Of a stretch of 64,000 bases of DNA, positions 29,085 to 40,645 are shown piece after piece. The translations under genes were made by a program, and so were the position numbers. The notes under the pieces were generated by a model. That model was given only the letters and a program-made list of their open reading frames with translations, was not told the origin of the DNA and did not search any database. Position 1 is the stretch's first letter. Each line of letters begins with the position of its first letter. The stretch is from Deltaproteobacteria bacterium (GTDB lineage Bacteria > Myxococcota_A > Polyangia > JACPQR01): NCBI GenBank assembly GCA_016190375.1, contig JACPQR010000205.1, forward strand, positions 1 through 64,000. Direction: 5' to 3'.

Positions 29085-29900
29085 TCACACTTCGCCGAGC
29101 GAGAAGCGCGGGGGCTCGTGCTCGGGGTCGCACCGGTAGCGGGTGAAGTCCGTCCAGCCGCGCGACCGCAGGAAGTCCTCGTCGAGGAGGGCCTGACCGG
29201 TCAGCTCGTCGGGGCTGGAAGCGACGATCTCGACCGTCGCGTCGGCGAGGATGTCGGCCTTGCGCCACATCTTCGGACCGCCGAGGCCGAAGTTGATCGT
29301 CGCCTGGCTCTCGATGAGGGTCACCGGCCAGAGCGCGTTTGCCGCGACGTGCCGCCCGCGCATCTCGGCCGCGAGCCCGATCGCGAAGAGCGTCATCCCG
29401 AACTTGCTCATGCAGTACGCGACCCTGCCCGCCATCGCCGAGGTGTCCACGGGCGGCGAGTACATGACGACGTGGCCTCCGCCGCCGGCGACCATGTGCG
29501 GCAGCACCGCCCTCGTGCAGGTGAACGAGCCGCGCGCGTTGATGCCCTGGACCAGGTCGTACCGCTTCATCGGCGTCTCGACGACCGGCCGCCACCACAG
29601 CGCGCCGGCGTTGTTGACGAGGACGTCGATCCGTCCAAAGGCCGCCACGGTCTCGGCGGCCATCCGGTCGACGTCGCCGTCGTCGCGGACGTCGACCTTG
29701 ACCGCGAGCGCGCGGGCGCCCAGCGCCCTCACCTCGTCGGCGACCGTGTGGATGGTCCCGGGCAGCCTGGGCGAAGGCGAGTCGCTCTTGGCAGCGATCA
29801 CGACCGCCGCGCCCTCGCGCGCGAAGGCCAGCGCCACGGCGCGTCCGATGCCGCGGCTCGCACCCGTCACGATCGCGACCTTGCCCTCGAGGCGCCTCAT
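29085..29900 (-). CDS. Short-chain dehydrogenase/reductase
   Basis: LEGKVAIVTGASRGIGRAVALAFAREGA; DVLVNNAGALWW; Y-x3-K (VAYCMSKFGM). Confidence 0.93.
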   Translation of the reverse strand: MRRLEGKVAIVTGASRGIGRAVALAFAREGAAVVIAAKSDSPSPRLPGTIHTVADEVRALGARALAVKVDVRDDGDVDRMAAETVAAFGRIDVLVNNAGALWWRPVVETPMKRYDLVQGINARGSFTCTRAVLPHMVAGGGGHVVMYSPPVDTSAMAGRVAYCMSKFGMTLFAIGLAAEMRGRHVAANALWPVTLIESQATINFGLGGPKMWRKADILADATVEIVASSPDELTGQALLDEDFLRSRGWTDFTRYRCDPEHEPPRFSLGEV

Positions 29901-30472
29901 TGACAGTCCACCTCCGCCTCCGGCCGGAAGGCGGCGCCGTCGCAGACCCAGGTCTCGTCGCCGGCCTCGCCATGGCACGTGCGCTCCTCGCAGAGCCGGT
30001 CCTCGGTGCACACGTACCAGTCCGCGATGTCGTTCGCCCGCCACCAGCGCCAGCCGTCCACGGGCTTTCCGGCGCAGAAGAACGCAGCCGCGCCGAAGAT
30101 GAAGCAGGTGTCGCAGGTCGAATCGAGCGTCTCCGGAAGGCAGGTCGACTGATTGGGACGATTCCTGGAGCAGATGCACTGCCCGTCGGGCGCGACCTCT
30201 CCGTCGCAGCCCGGGTCGTACGCGCAACCGAGCACGAGGTCCTCGCAGACCGTGTCCGCGTCGCCGTCGCCGTCCGAATCCGAATCCGAATCCGAATCCG
30301 AGTCGGAGTCCGAGTCCGCGTCGCCGTCGGTGGTGTCATCGTCGTCGCCGCAGCCCGCGACCGCGACCAGCAGCAGCGCGGCGAGCAGCGCGCAACGGCT
30401 CGAGGCCGGGTCGTCGATGGTTCGAGGCCTCCTCACGCGACGTCGATCTATATCACGTGCATCGAGCGTCAT
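29897..30472 (-). CDS. Lipoprotein with Asp-Ser linker, Cys-rich
   Basis: ALLAALLLVAVAGC lipobox; DGDADSDSDSDSDSDSDSDGDGDAD; 4-nt overlap with the SDR start. Confidence 0.82.
   Translation of the reverse strand: MTLDARDIDRRRVRRPRTIDDPASSRCALLAALLLVAVAGCGDDDDTTDGDADSDSDSDSDSDSDSDGDGDADTVCEDLVLGCAYDPGCDGEVAPDGQCICSRNRPNQSTCLPETLDSTCDTCFIFGAAAFFCAGKPVDGWRWWRANDIADWYVCTEDRLCEERTCHGEAGDETWVCDGAAFRPEAEVDCQ
30246..30333 (-). repeat. Asp-Ser low-complexity linker-coding tract
   Basis: Repeated gtccgaatccgaatccgaatccgagtcggagtccgag. Confidence 0.88.
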
Positions 30473-30669
30473 GGTCTCGCGGCGACGCAGGTTCTCTGGA
30501 CACCTGTGCCGGTCGAGACTGGACACCCCGGTCGGCCCCCGTCCCATCTCAGTTGAGCAGTCGGGTTCTCGCCATCGGGAGGGTTGTTGCGCACTCGGCC
30601 CCTCTTCGCAGCCGAAATCACGTGGCACGACCGGTGCACGCTCGGTCGCCGATCGCCAGGAGAGAGAGC

Positions 30670-31308
30670 ATGAGACGAATCCACGGGTCGATGGTCGCCG
30701 TCCTTCTCGCCGCGAGTGCCGCCAGCCTGATCTCGGGTGGCGTCCTCGCGGATCCACCCCAAGCGCACCTCGTCGATCCCTGCCGGGCGGTGCCGCCGAA
30801 CAGATTCGTCACCCTCCCACTGACCCAGGGCTCGTCGGCCGGTGGCGTGAGCCCGGACGCCGCTTACGCGACCGCGACGAACGGCTGCCCGAGGTACGTC
30901 ATCGACGTCCGGGTCGATCCGCTCGAGCAGTTCAAGAGCGTCCGCCTCGACGCGGGCTTCGCCGAGGATTTGTTCCAGCCCGGGGACCTGTCCGAGGACC
31001 AGTGTGCCGCTGCAGTGCTGGACGTCGTGTACTACGCGAAGCCCCAGGGCCAGCCGCTCTTCAATCGGATCGGCGGGGGCCGGTGGAACGGTCACTGGGT
31101 GCCCGGTGTACATGGCCGGCAAGTGGATATCGAGGGCAATCCTCTGGGGCACTGTGAGCTGCAGGAGGCCCCGGGCTTCCAGGCGCCGGGGTCGATCCTC
31201 GGACCTACGAGCGGCACGAACATCTACCGAATCGCGGTCCGGGCGAAGATCGGCTCGGCCTTCCGGACGGTGAAGGGCGGCGCCTTCCTCTACCAGGCGA
31301 TGCCCTAG
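30670..31308 (+). CDS. Secreted protein of unknown function
   Basis: Signal peptide MRRIHGSMVAVLLAASAASLISGGVLA; SD gagagag. Confidence 0.75.
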   Translation: MRRIHGSMVAVLLAASAASLISGGVLADPPQAHLVDPCRAVPPNRFVTLPLTQGSSAGGVSPDAAYATATNGCPRYVIDVRVDPLEQFKSVRLDAGFAEDLFQPGDLSEDQCAAAVLDVVYYAKPQGQPLFNRIGGGRWNGHWVPGVHGRQVDIEGNPLGHCELQEAPGFQAPGSILGPTSGTNIYRIAVRAKIGSAFRTVKGGAFLYQAMP

Positions 31309-31340
31309 TCGCCCTTCTCCGCGAGCCCCGCGGCCCCCGA

Positions 31341-31412
31341 GAGTGTGTCGACGGCCTCTGCCACTGGGACGTCCCGTATTGCGAAGCAACCGGGGACTGG
31401 CAGGATTTCTAG
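31341..31412 (+). pseudogene. Possible remnant of a Cys-rich protein C-terminus
   Basis: ECVDGLCHWDVPYCEATGDWQDF* in an otherwise empty intergenic region, no plausible start. Confidence 0.3.
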
Positions 31413-31520
31413 AGGCAGCGTCTTCAGCCCGAGTCACTCGCCGGAGCTCCTCCCCGGCCGTGCCCACCCGGGCGCACCCATCTCGACAGATGTCGATGGT
31501 CGGTCCTAAGCTCCGCCGCC

Positions 31521-32813
<1,293 letters not shown>

Positions 32814-32814
32814 G

Positions 32815-34803
32815 CTAGTCGACCTCGATCGTCGCGGCCAGGTCGATGTCGGCCCGGTTCCCCACGAGTCCGTAGGAGAAGCCGCAGCTCTGGTTGGCCC
32901 AGTTGTGGAGCTGAACGTATCCGCCGAGCTCCACGGTCGGGTCCTGGTAGGGGTTTGCAGCGACCCGCTGCGGGAAGCGGCCGCACGCCCAGGAGCCGTC
33001 GGGGGCGACCTCGCCGCGGTCACGGCCGACGAGCTCGAGGATGAACCAGTCGTCGCCGGGCTCGCCGGTCTCGGGGAGCTGGATCGTCTGGGCGTAGGTC
33101 GCGGTGCAGGTGATCGTGTCGCCGCGCTCCACGCAGTCCCCCGACTCGAGCGCCGGGAGCAGGCGGACTCGCTGCCGCGTCTCGTCGATCACCCGACCGT
33201 ACCGCGGGCCGACGCCGTAGATCAGGTAGACCTCGACCTCCAGCGATTCGCTCAGCCGCGCGCTCGCGTCCATCTCCCACGAGATCGACCTGAGCCCCTG
33301 GCCCCTCAGGCCGCGGCCGCCGACGACCTGGCGGTTCACGTTGTTCCAGCAGGCGACGTCGTCGGCCGAGCCGCTATCGCAGAAGAGCCGGGTGCCGGCC
33401 ACGGCGTACGGAGCGTCGGGGAGGGCGCGCTCGTCCGGCGGCCCCTCCTCCTCCTCCTCCTCCACGTCCTCACGCGCCGCGCCGATCGCGAGAGTGTACA
33501 GACCGGCCACGGTGTCCCGGTGCCCGACGATCCGGACGAGGTACGTTCCGGCCTCGAGGGCCACCTCGATCCTCGCGCCCGCGCCGTCCTCGCCGTCGTC
33601 CTCGTTGCCGGCGACGATCGGGCCGGCGGCTCCGGCGACGAGGGGATACAGCCCCATGTCGGTGTCGGTCGCGGCGTCGTCGCCCCGCGGGCCCGTCGAG
33701 GTCTCGAAGGAGTAGCGTCCGGCCGCGGCGATCTGCACCGAGTACCAGTCCTCGGCTCCCGCGACCAGCCCCGCCTCGCGCGTCACGGGAGGCGCGCCGA
33801 GCGCGATCGGCGCGCGGGCATCGTGCCCCTCGACCGGCAGCTCGGGCTCCTCCTCGGGCTCCTCTTCTTCCTCCTCCTCCTCGACGACCGGCTCCTCCTC
33901 CTCCACAACCGGAGCGCAAGCGTTCGGCGGCGTGAGCTGGCCGCGGAGCTCTGCGAGGTTGGCCGGACCGGTCGCGATGAGCTCGAGCACGTCGTCGAAG
34001 ACGGCAGCGCCGACGCAGCAGTCGCGTGTGACCACGAACCGCATGCAGTCGCGCCAGTCGGGCGTGCCGACGGGGTCGACCGGCTCGACGGCGGGCAGCG
34101 CGTCGAAGGTCATGCTCACGGGGCCGGACAGGTCGATGCTGATACCGATGCGCCCGCCGCCCGCGGCGATCCGGACGTCCTCGACGTGGAGCGACTCGAC
34201 CGCGCCGCTCGCTCCCGTGGCCGCCTCGAGCGATGCTCCGCCCGTCAGGCGGAAGCGGATGTGCACGTTCGCGTTCTTCGTGTTGTTCTCCACCGCGAGG
34301 TCGGGGTTGCCGAGCGCACCGAAGTCGATCGGCACGACCAGGTCGCCGACGTGGTCGCCCTGGCCGTTCGCGGCCACCGGGCTGAGGGTCGGGGTGCCGC
34401 CCGTCAGCTCGTACTCGCGGCCGTTCTGGATGCCCCTCAGGAGCTGGACGCCCAGGCGGTTGCCCTCCGCGAAGACGCGCGCGCGGAAGTCGACCGGCGT
34501 CTCGGCGACGTCCTGGTCGCCCAGGATCCCGAGGTGCGCTGCGCCGCTCAGCGTCAGGTGGAGGATGCCCGTGCGCTCGGTGACGACACGCTCCGGCTCC
34601 TCGGGGGTGACGGCGGCCGCGCAGCCGGCGCTCAGCTCCGCGGCCGTGTCCGTGGCGGCAGGCTCGCAGACGGCGCAGTAGTTCTGTCCGTCGCGCACGC
34701 ACTCGAACAACGCGGACGCGCTGTCCTCGACCATCGGATCGAGGCCGCAGCCAGCGACCAGGGTGGAAACCAGTGCGAGAAGGGTCTTGTTGGTCGGCTT
34801 CAT
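32815..34803 (-). CDS. Large lipoprotein with PPC-like domain and Glu-rich linkers
   Basis: MKPTNKTLLALVSTLVAGC lipobox; EDWYSVQIAAAGRYSFETSTGPRGDDAATDTDMGLYPLV; EEEEPVVEEEEEEEEPEEEPE. Confidence 0.8.
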   Translation of the reverse strand: MKPTNKTLLALVSTLVAGCGLDPMVEDSASALFECVRDGQNYCAVCEPAATDTAAELSAGCAAAVTPEEPERVVTERTGILHLTLSGAAHLGILGDQDVAETPVDFRARVFAEGNRLGVQLLRGIQNGREYELTGGTPTLSPVAANGQGDHVGDLVVPIDFGALGNPDLAVENNTKNANVHIRFRLTGGASLEAATGASGAVESLHVEDVRIAAGGGRIGISIDLSGPVSMTFDALPAVEPVDPVGTPDWRDCMRFVVTRDCCVGAAVFDDVLELIATGPANLAELRGQLTPPNACAPVVEEEEPVVEEEEEEEEPEEEPELPVEGHDARAPIALGAPPVTREAGLVAGAEDWYSVQIAAAGRYSFETSTGPRGDDAATDTDMGLYPLVAGAAGPIVAGNEDDGEDGAGARIEVALEAGTYLVRIVGHRDTVAGLYTLAIGAAREDVEEEEEEGPPDERALPDAPYAVAGTRLFCDSGSADDVACWNNVNRQVVGGRGLRGQGLRSISWEMDASARLSESLEVEVYLIYGVGPRYGRVIDETRQRVRLLPALESGDCVERGDTITCTATYAQTIQLPETGEPGDDWFILELVGRDRGEVAPDGSWACGRFPQRVAANPYQDPTVELGGYVQLHNWANQSCGFSYGLVGNRADIDLAATIEVD

Positions 34804-35030
34804 GGTGAACCAGGCCGCTGCCACGATCGTGCCGGCCTGCCGGACCGTCGCTCACCGGCGATCCGGTCCTCGCCGGCGGCGGGTTTTCCGGCGTTGTTCG
34901 CGCTCGCGGACCCTGTCGCCTCCGCAGTTTCACTGCCAGGGGTAGAAGCCGACTGATGCTTCCCGTGACCAGCCGGCGGCGACCCGACACGGTGAAATCG
35001 CCTGGCACCCGGGTTGCCACGAGGCCTTGC

Positions 35031-35951
35031 ATGGATCGATGGAGTGACCCCGATGTCCCCGGCCGGCAGAGCTCGCCGGGGTGGAAGCGGATGCTGGCCT
35101 GCGTGGCGCTCCTCCTGGCATGGGGGTGCGCGGGAGGGGACGGTGATGAGACCGGCCAGTGGAACCCCGGGGATGGGGACGCCGATGCGGACGCCGACTC
35201 CGACGCCGACGCCGACACGGACTCCGACGCCGACACCGACGGGGATGCGGACGCTCCACACGAGTGCGGCAACGGGAGGGTCGAGGCGCCGGAGGAGTGC
35301 GACGAGGGCGACCTCCACGACGGAGACGGCTGCAGCTCCACGTGCACGATCGAGGGCGGCGGGGATCCCGAGCCCGCGGTCTGCGGCGACGGCACGTGCA
35401 ACGGAGGAGAGGACGATGCGGGCTGCCCCGCCGACTGTCCGTGCGAGGCCGGCAACTGCGGCCACCGCCTGGGCGACTGCGGCAACGGCGTCTGCGAAGC
35501 AGGCGAGGGAAGGGACGGCTGCCCGGCCGACTGCGAGTGCAACGCCGGCGAGGCTCGTGTCGAGTGCTCCGGCGTCCCGTCGGAGTGCCACTTCCAGGCC
35601 CATCCCCGCTTCGACGGCGACTGCGAATCCTGCGTGCCCGACGGCTCGGGACGCTGGCCCGGATGCTACGCGGAGGTCGACTGCTGGCAGTTCTGCGTCG
35701 ACGGCCGGTGGGAGACGGATGCCTGGTGTCGCGGCGCCTGCGCGGACGCGGACGATGACGATCCAGTCCCGGATTCCTGCCCGTGCCCCGCAGGCGACGG
35801 CGCGGACAACCTGTGCGACCAGCCGCCCCGGACGGAGGGCTGCCCGATGACCTCACCCGGCGGCTACTGCGATCCGGATGGCGACGGCTCGTACGAGGAC
35901 GGGGACTGGGTTCGGGGGTGGTACGACTTCTCGGCGCACTGCGTCTGGTGA
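35031..35951 (+). CDS. Cys-rich lipoprotein with Asp-rich linker and DUF4215/Myxococcus Cys-rich repeat
   Basis: ACVALLLAWGC lipobox; ECGNGRVEAPEECDEGDLHDGDGCSSTCTIE; start uncertain (35031 or 35091). Confidence 0.8.
   Translation: MDRWSDPDVPGRQSSPGWKRMLACVALLLAWGCAGGDGDETGQWNPGDGDADADADSDADADTDSDADTDGDADAPHECGNGRVEAPEECDEGDLHDGDGCSSTCTIEGGGDPEPAVCGDGTCNGGEDDAGCPADCPCEAGNCGHRLGDCGNGVCEAGEGRDGCPADCECNAGEARVECSGVPSECHFQAHPRFDGDCESCVPDGSGRWPGCYAEVDCWQFCVDGRWETDAWCRGACADADDDDPVPDSCPCPAGDGADNLCDQPPRTEGCPMTSPGGYCDPDGDGSYEDGDWVRGWYDFSAHCVW
35173..35256 (+). repeat. Asp-rich linker-coding tract
   Basis: DGDADADADSDADADTDSDADTDGDAD. Confidence 0.85.
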
Positions 35952-35965
35952 CGAAGGGGGCGCGA

Positions 35966-36595
35966 CTACTCGATGATGACGGCGTCCTGCTCCGGGATCA
36001 CGATCACCGGAGTGGACGGGGCGGCCTCCGCGGGAGGAACCGGAGCCGCGGGTGCGACGACCACGTCCTCGGCCGCGGGCGGCAGGGGCGCGGCCGGAGC
36101 GGTCGTGGAGATCGTGATCGCCGGGGGAGCCGGCTGAGCGGGCGGCGCCGGAGCCTCGATCGCGGGCGGCGATGCGGGCGGCGCCACCACCGTCGCCGAT
36201 GCGACGACGGCGGACTGCTCCTCGATGAGGAGCTGGCCGGCGGGCACACCGAAGAGCTGCATCAGGCCACGGTTGAGCTGATCGAGGTCACGGCCGCGAA
36301 CGAGGCGCGGGTTCGCCTGGCGCATCTTCTCGGCCTGGACGAGCTCGGCGGCGGCGCGCTCGGACTCGCCGAGGGACAGGTAGGTCATGCCGCAGTAGAC
36401 GTGGTAGCGGGCGCGGTGCGACTCGCCCCACCGGGCCTGAGCCATCCCGTCGGTCTGGCATCGGCTCGCGGCGCTGGCGTAGTTCCCCCGCCCGTACGCG
36501 GTCTGGATGCGATACGAGTAGCGGCCACAGGCGACGACGGTCACGGCCAGCATCACGATCACGAGCGTCCGAACGATCCTGGGGGTGCCTTCCAC
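35966..36595 (-). CDS. Lipoprotein of unknown function with Ala/Pro-rich C-terminus
   Basis: GTG start; EGTPRIVRTLVIVMLAVTVVAC lipobox. Confidence 0.7.
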   Translation of the reverse strand: MEGTPRIVRTLVIVMLAVTVVACGRYSYRIQTAYGRGNYASAASRCQTDGMAQARWGESHRARYHVYCGMTYLSLGESERAAAELVQAEKMRQANPRLVRGRDLDQLNRGLMQLFGVPAGQLLIEEQSAVVASATVVAPPASPPAIEAPAPPAQPAPPAITISTTAPAAPLPPAAEDVVVAPAAPVPPAEAAPSTPVIVIPEQDAVIIE

Positions 36596-36737
36596 GTCGT
36601 CCTCCTTATCCGTGGCTGTCGACGAAGCAAGCAGCATTCCCTTATCCTACATCCGAGATCATTGGGCTTTTCGGCCCACCGTGAACTGCGCTTCTCAGGG
36701 GTGTATCTCCACGTGCGCATGTCAGAATCCGGTTTCG

Positions 36738-37565
36738 GTGGCCCCGATCGTCCTCGACCCCGTCGTCTCCACGGCTCGCTTGCCGGGCCCGGTCCGCGCG
36801 CCCTTGCGGAGCGCGACTTTCCTGAGCCTCACGGCGGGGTTCTTCGCGGCCGCGCGCCTGCATCAGGGGCTGGTTGCCGAAGACGAGCGGGCCGGGGTCT
36901 TCGCCCTGTACCAGCGGGGGTGGTTCCGCTCGCTGCTCGAGACGTTCGACGTGACCGTCAGCCTCCATGGTGACCCCGAGGCCACGGCTGGAGTGGCCAG
37001 GATGGTGGTCGGTAACCACCGCTCCGCGATCGACGTCGCGGTCCTCGGCTGGCTCTTCGGCGGGAGCCTCCTGAGCCGCGGCGATCTGTCCTCATGGCCC
37101 TTCCTCGGGACCGTGGCGCGCGCTGCCGGAACGATCTTCGTCGACCGCGACGACGCCAAGAGCGGCGCCCTTGTGGTGAGGGCCATCCGCGAGCGCCTGC
37201 GAGCCGGCGGCACGGTGTCGCTCTTCCCGGAGGGGACGACCTTCGACGACGACCGGGTCAGACCGTTCCGGCGCGGGTCGTTCGTCGCCGCGGCGCGGTC
37301 GGGCTGCCGCGTCGTGCCGGTCGGGCTCGCGTACGACTCGAGCGGTCGTGCGATCTTCCGCGACAGGACCTTCCTCGCCCACCTCGGTCGAATCTCGAGC
37401 GCACCCGGAATCGGCGTCGCCGTTCGCGTTGGCTCGCCGATCGCGGCCGCTGCGACCTCGTCGGAGGAGCTCGCGCGCCAGGCCGAGGCCGCCGTGCAGA
37501 GCCTCGTGATCGCCGCGCGCGCGGACTGCGCCGAGCTCGAGGCTCGCCTCGCAGCGCGACGCTGA
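36738..37565 (+). CDS. 1-acyl-sn-glycerol-3-phosphate acyltransferase family protein (PlsC-like)
   Basis: VVGNHRSAIDVAVLG (HX4D), GTIFVDRDD, FPEGTTFDD; start approximate (GTG). Confidence 0.87.
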   Translation: MAPIVLDPVVSTARLPGPVRAPLRSATFLSLTAGFFAAARLHQGLVAEDERAGVFALYQRGWFRSLLETFDVTVSLHGDPEATAGVARMVVGNHRSAIDVAVLGWLFGGSLLSRGDLSSWPFLGTVARAAGTIFVDRDDAKSGALVVRAIRERLRAGGTVSLFPEGTTFDDDRVRPFRRGSFVAAARSGCRVVPVGLAYDSSGRAIFRDRTFLAHLGRISSAPGIGVAVRVGSPIAAAATSSEELARQAEAAVQSLVIAARADCAELEARLAARR

Positions 37566-37582
37566 CGCCCGAGCACATCGGT

Positions 37583-37669
37583 ATGCGAAACGGCTGCAGC
37601 GGCGGGCCCCGCCTCCTGATCGGCTCGACAGGAGTCGTCGAGGGCCCCGGCAACATCTGGGACTGCTAA
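37583..37669 (+). CDS. Possible 28-aa small ORF or gene remnant
   Basis: MRNGCSGGPRLLIGSTGVVEGPGNIWDC*; nearly all codons end in G/C. Confidence 0.3.
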   Translation: MRNGCSGGPRLLIGSTGVVEGPGNIWDC

Positions 37670-37700
37670 CGCTCGGGCCATCCCGCCTGTCTCCAGGAGC

Positions 37701-39221
37701 ATGACGGACGCTCGACGCTCGATGCCCCTCCTCAGCTTGCTCGTGGTCGGCTGTTCCGCCGACTCCCCGGGCGCCGAGCCCGACGGCGACCCGATCGCCG
37801 AGCCGAGCGACCTCGACGCGGCCTTTCCCCAGGATCGGGTGGCCCGGCTCGACCTCGTCCTCGAACCCTCGGACTGGCAAGCGATGCTGGAGGACATGAC
37901 CGGCATGCTCGGCGATTTCGGATCGGGCGGGACCTCGGCCGGGCCGCCGGACCAGGGGCCCGAGCCACCCGAGGAAGTGCTCGAGGCCTGCGCGGCCGCG
38001 GCCGTCGACGCTCCTTGCTCGGCCGTCATCGATGGCCGGACCATCGAGGGGCAGTGCATCCGGATCCCCGACGGCCGGCTGGCCTGCGCGCCCGGCGGCG
38101 GGCCGCCCGCCGGCGGCGACACGGACCTCATCCCGGGCACACCGATCTGGGCGCCTTGCACGATCGCCTTCGAGGGGCGGACCTGGCAGCACGTCGGGGT
38201 GCGCTTCAAGGGGAACTCGAGCCTCAGGGACGCCTGGCTGGCCGGCATCTTCAAGCTCCCGCTCCGGCTGAAGCTCGACGAGTACGAGGACGAGTACCCC
38301 GAGACTCGGGACCAGCGGTTCTTCGGGCTGAAGCACCTCTCGCTGTCGAACGGCGCCCGCGACCCGTCGCTCCTGAGGACCAAGATCGGAAACGACGTTT
38401 TCCTCGACGCCGGGCTGCCCTCGCAGGTGAGCTCCTTCTATCGCGTTTTCATCGACCACGGGGCCGGTCCGGTCTACTTCGGCCTGTACGTCGCGAGCGA
38501 GATCCCCTCGGACGACGCCTTCCTGGACCGCGCCTTCGGCGCCCACGAGGGCAACCTCTACCAGCCCGACGGCGAGGCCGGCACGCTCGCGGTCTGGGAC
38601 GAGGAAGGGCTCGGCAAGGAGAACCACGAGGAGGAGGCGGACTTCTCCGACGTGCGCGCGCTGTTCGACGCGCTCGGCGCCGATCGGACCGATCCTGGCT
38701 CATGGGCGGAAGACCTCGAGGCGCGATTCGACGTGGACCTCTTCCTGCGCTGGCTCGCCCTCAACACGGTCGTCGTTGACTGGGACACCTACGGGATCGG
38801 ACCGCACAACTATTACCTGTACGCGGATCCCGGCGATTCCGGGCGCTTCGCCTGGATCCCGTGGGACCACAGCGAGTCTCTGAGGACAGATCCACGAGCG
38901 CTGTCGCTCGGCCTCGAGGACGTCGACGAGCGCTGGCCGCTCATCCGGCACCTGCTCGACGACGCCGGGTACAGGGCGCGCTACGTCGAGCTGGTCGGCG
39001 ATGCGGCGCAGGGGGCGTTCGAGCCGGGCGCGACCGAGGATCGCCTTCGCGCAGCCCATGAGCTGATCGCGCCGTTCGTCGTCGGGGCCGACGGAGAGCA
39101 GGTGGGCTACACGTTCCTCGGCTCGGACGAGGACTTCGACTCGGAGCTCGAACGAATCGTCGACCACGTGCGGTCCCGCGCGGCGGCGGCGACGGCATTC
39201 GTCGATGCCGAGGGCAACTGA
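37701..39221 (+). CDS. CotH-kinase-family lipoprotein
   Basis: MPLLSLLVVGC lipobox; VGVRFKGNSSLRDAW, KHLSLSNGARDPSLLRTKIGNDVF, DWDTYGIGPHNYYLYADPGDSGRFAWIPWDHSESL. Confidence 0.92.
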   Translation: MTDARRSMPLLSLLVVGCSADSPGAEPDGDPIAEPSDLDAAFPQDRVARLDLVLEPSDWQAMLEDMTGMLGDFGSGGTSAGPPDQGPEPPEEVLEACAAAAVDAPCSAVIDGRTIEGQCIRIPDGRLACAPGGGPPAGGDTDLIPGTPIWAPCTIAFEGRTWQHVGVRFKGNSSLRDAWLAGIFKLPLRLKLDEYEDEYPETRDQRFFGLKHLSLSNGARDPSLLRTKIGNDVFLDAGLPSQVSSFYRVFIDHGAGPVYFGLYVASEIPSDDAFLDRAFGAHEGNLYQPDGEAGTLAVWDEEGLGKENHEEEADFSDVRALFDALGADRTDPGSWAEDLEARFDVDLFLRWLALNTVVVDWDTYGIGPHNYYLYADPGDSGRFAWIPWDHSESLRTDPRALSLGLEDVDERWPLIRHLLDDAGYRARYVELVGDAAQGAFEPGATEDRLRAAHELIAPFVVGADGEQVGYTFLGSDEDFDSELERIVDHVRSRAAAATAFVDAEGN

Positions 39222-39259
39222 GCACGCTCTCGTCCTTTCGGATCTGATATCAATGGCGC

Positions 39260-40645
39260 GTGGAAGGGCGCTCGCCCCACACGCTCGATCAGGACGGTCC
39301 GCTCAGACCGGAGTCGTCGCCGCCCGTCGCGGCCAAGCTGGTCGTCGTGGAGGGGCCTGACGAGGGGCTCGAGACACCTCTCGACGGCTCGGTCGTCGTC
39401 GGCACGGACCCCTCGTGCGGTCTCGTCCTGCGCGACGCGGCGGTCTCGCGCAGGCACGTCGCTTTCGAGCGCGCGGGCGCCGGTATCGTGGTTCGCGATC
39501 TCGGGAGCAAGAACGGGACGTTCCTCGGCGGCGCCCGCCTGCACGAGGCGCAGCTTCCTCTCGGCGCCGTCGTCTCTCTCGGAAAGTCCGCCGTCGCGAT
39601 CCAGTCGCGGTGGCACGTCCGCGAGGTCCCGCCGTCCCCGAGGTCTCGCTTCGGCGAGCTGATCGGCCGCTCGGTCGCCATGAGAGAGGTGTTCGCGGTG
39701 CTCGAGCGGGTCGCTCCCGCGGACGTCACGGTGCTCGTCGAGGGCGAGAGCGGCACGGGCAAGGAGCTCGTCGCGCGATCGATCCACGAGGCGTCGGGGC
39801 GCGCCGGGAAGCCCTACGTCGCGTTCGACTGCGGCTCGATCCCCACCGAGCTCGCCGAGAGCGAGCTCTTCGGCCACAGGAAGGGTGCTTTCTCGGGGGC
39901 CGTGTCCGACCGCGCCGGCGCCTTCCAGCGGGCCGACGGCGGCACGATCTTCCTCGACGAGATCGGGGAGCTGCCGCTCGAGCTGCAGCCGAAGCTCCTG
40001 CGCGTGCTGGAGGCCGGCGAGGTCCGACCGGTCGGCGAGGACGTTCCCCGTCGCGTCGACGTGCGGGTGGTCGCAGCGACCAATCGCGATCTGGACGCCG
40101 AGGCTCGCAGGGGCCGCTTCAGGACCGATCTGTACTACCGGCTCGCGGTCGTCAGGCTCCGGATGCCGCCGCTCAGGCAGCGGCCCGACGACGTGCCCGA
40201 CATCGTCCTGCACCTGCTCCGGGGGAGGTTGCCCGATGGCGACACGCCGTCGGGTCCGAACCTCGCCAAGCTCGTCGCCTATGGCTGGCCGGGCAACGTC
40301 CGCGAGCTGAGGAACGTGCTGCAGCGAGCGGTGACGCTGGCGACCCAGGCGGGCGGTCCGCCCGCTCCCTTCTCGTCCCTCGTCTTCAACCTGGGACCCG
40401 CCGCAGAAAGGCCCGTCGCGATCGGGATCGACTACCCGGGGATCTCGACGCCGCTGCCGTACAAGGAGGCCAAGGCGCAGCTCCTCGCGGGGTTCGAGCG
40501 CGCCTACGTCGAGGCGCTCCTCGAGAGGAACGAAGGGAACGTCCGCCGCGCGGCCGCGGCGGCGGGCCTCTCGCGAAAGCACCTGTACGACCTCATGCGC
40601 CGCGTGCTGGGCGTCGCGCCGCCCGAGGACGGCGCCGAGGACTAG
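39260..40645 (+). CDS. FHA-domain sigma-54-dependent transcriptional activator
   Basis: FHA motif [30 protein letters not shown]; Walker [22 protein letters not shown]-loop variant [31 protein letters not shown]-terminal Fis-type HTH. Confidence 0.95.
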   Translation: MEGRSPHTLDQDGPLRPESSPPVAAKLVVVEGPDEGLETPLDGSVVVGTDPSCGLVLRDAAVSRRHVAFERAGAGIVVRDLGSKNGTFLGGARLHEAQLPLGAVVSLGKSAVAIQSRWHVREVPPSPRSRFGELIGRSVAMREVFAVLERVAPADVTVLVEGESGTGKELVARSIHEASGRAGKPYVAFDCGSIPTELAESELFGHRKGAFSGAVSDRAGAFQRADGGTIFLDEIGELPLELQPKLLRVLEAGEVRPVGEDVPRRVDVRVVAATNRDLDAEARRGRFRTDLYYRLAVVRLRMPPLRQRPDDVPDIVLHLLRGRLPDGDTPSGPNLAKLVAYGWPGNVRELRNVLQRAVTLATQAGGPPAPFSSLVFNLGPAAERPVAIGIDYPGISTPLPYKEAKAQLLAGFERAYVEALLERNEGNVRRAAAAAGLSRKHLYDLMRRVLGVAPPEDGAED

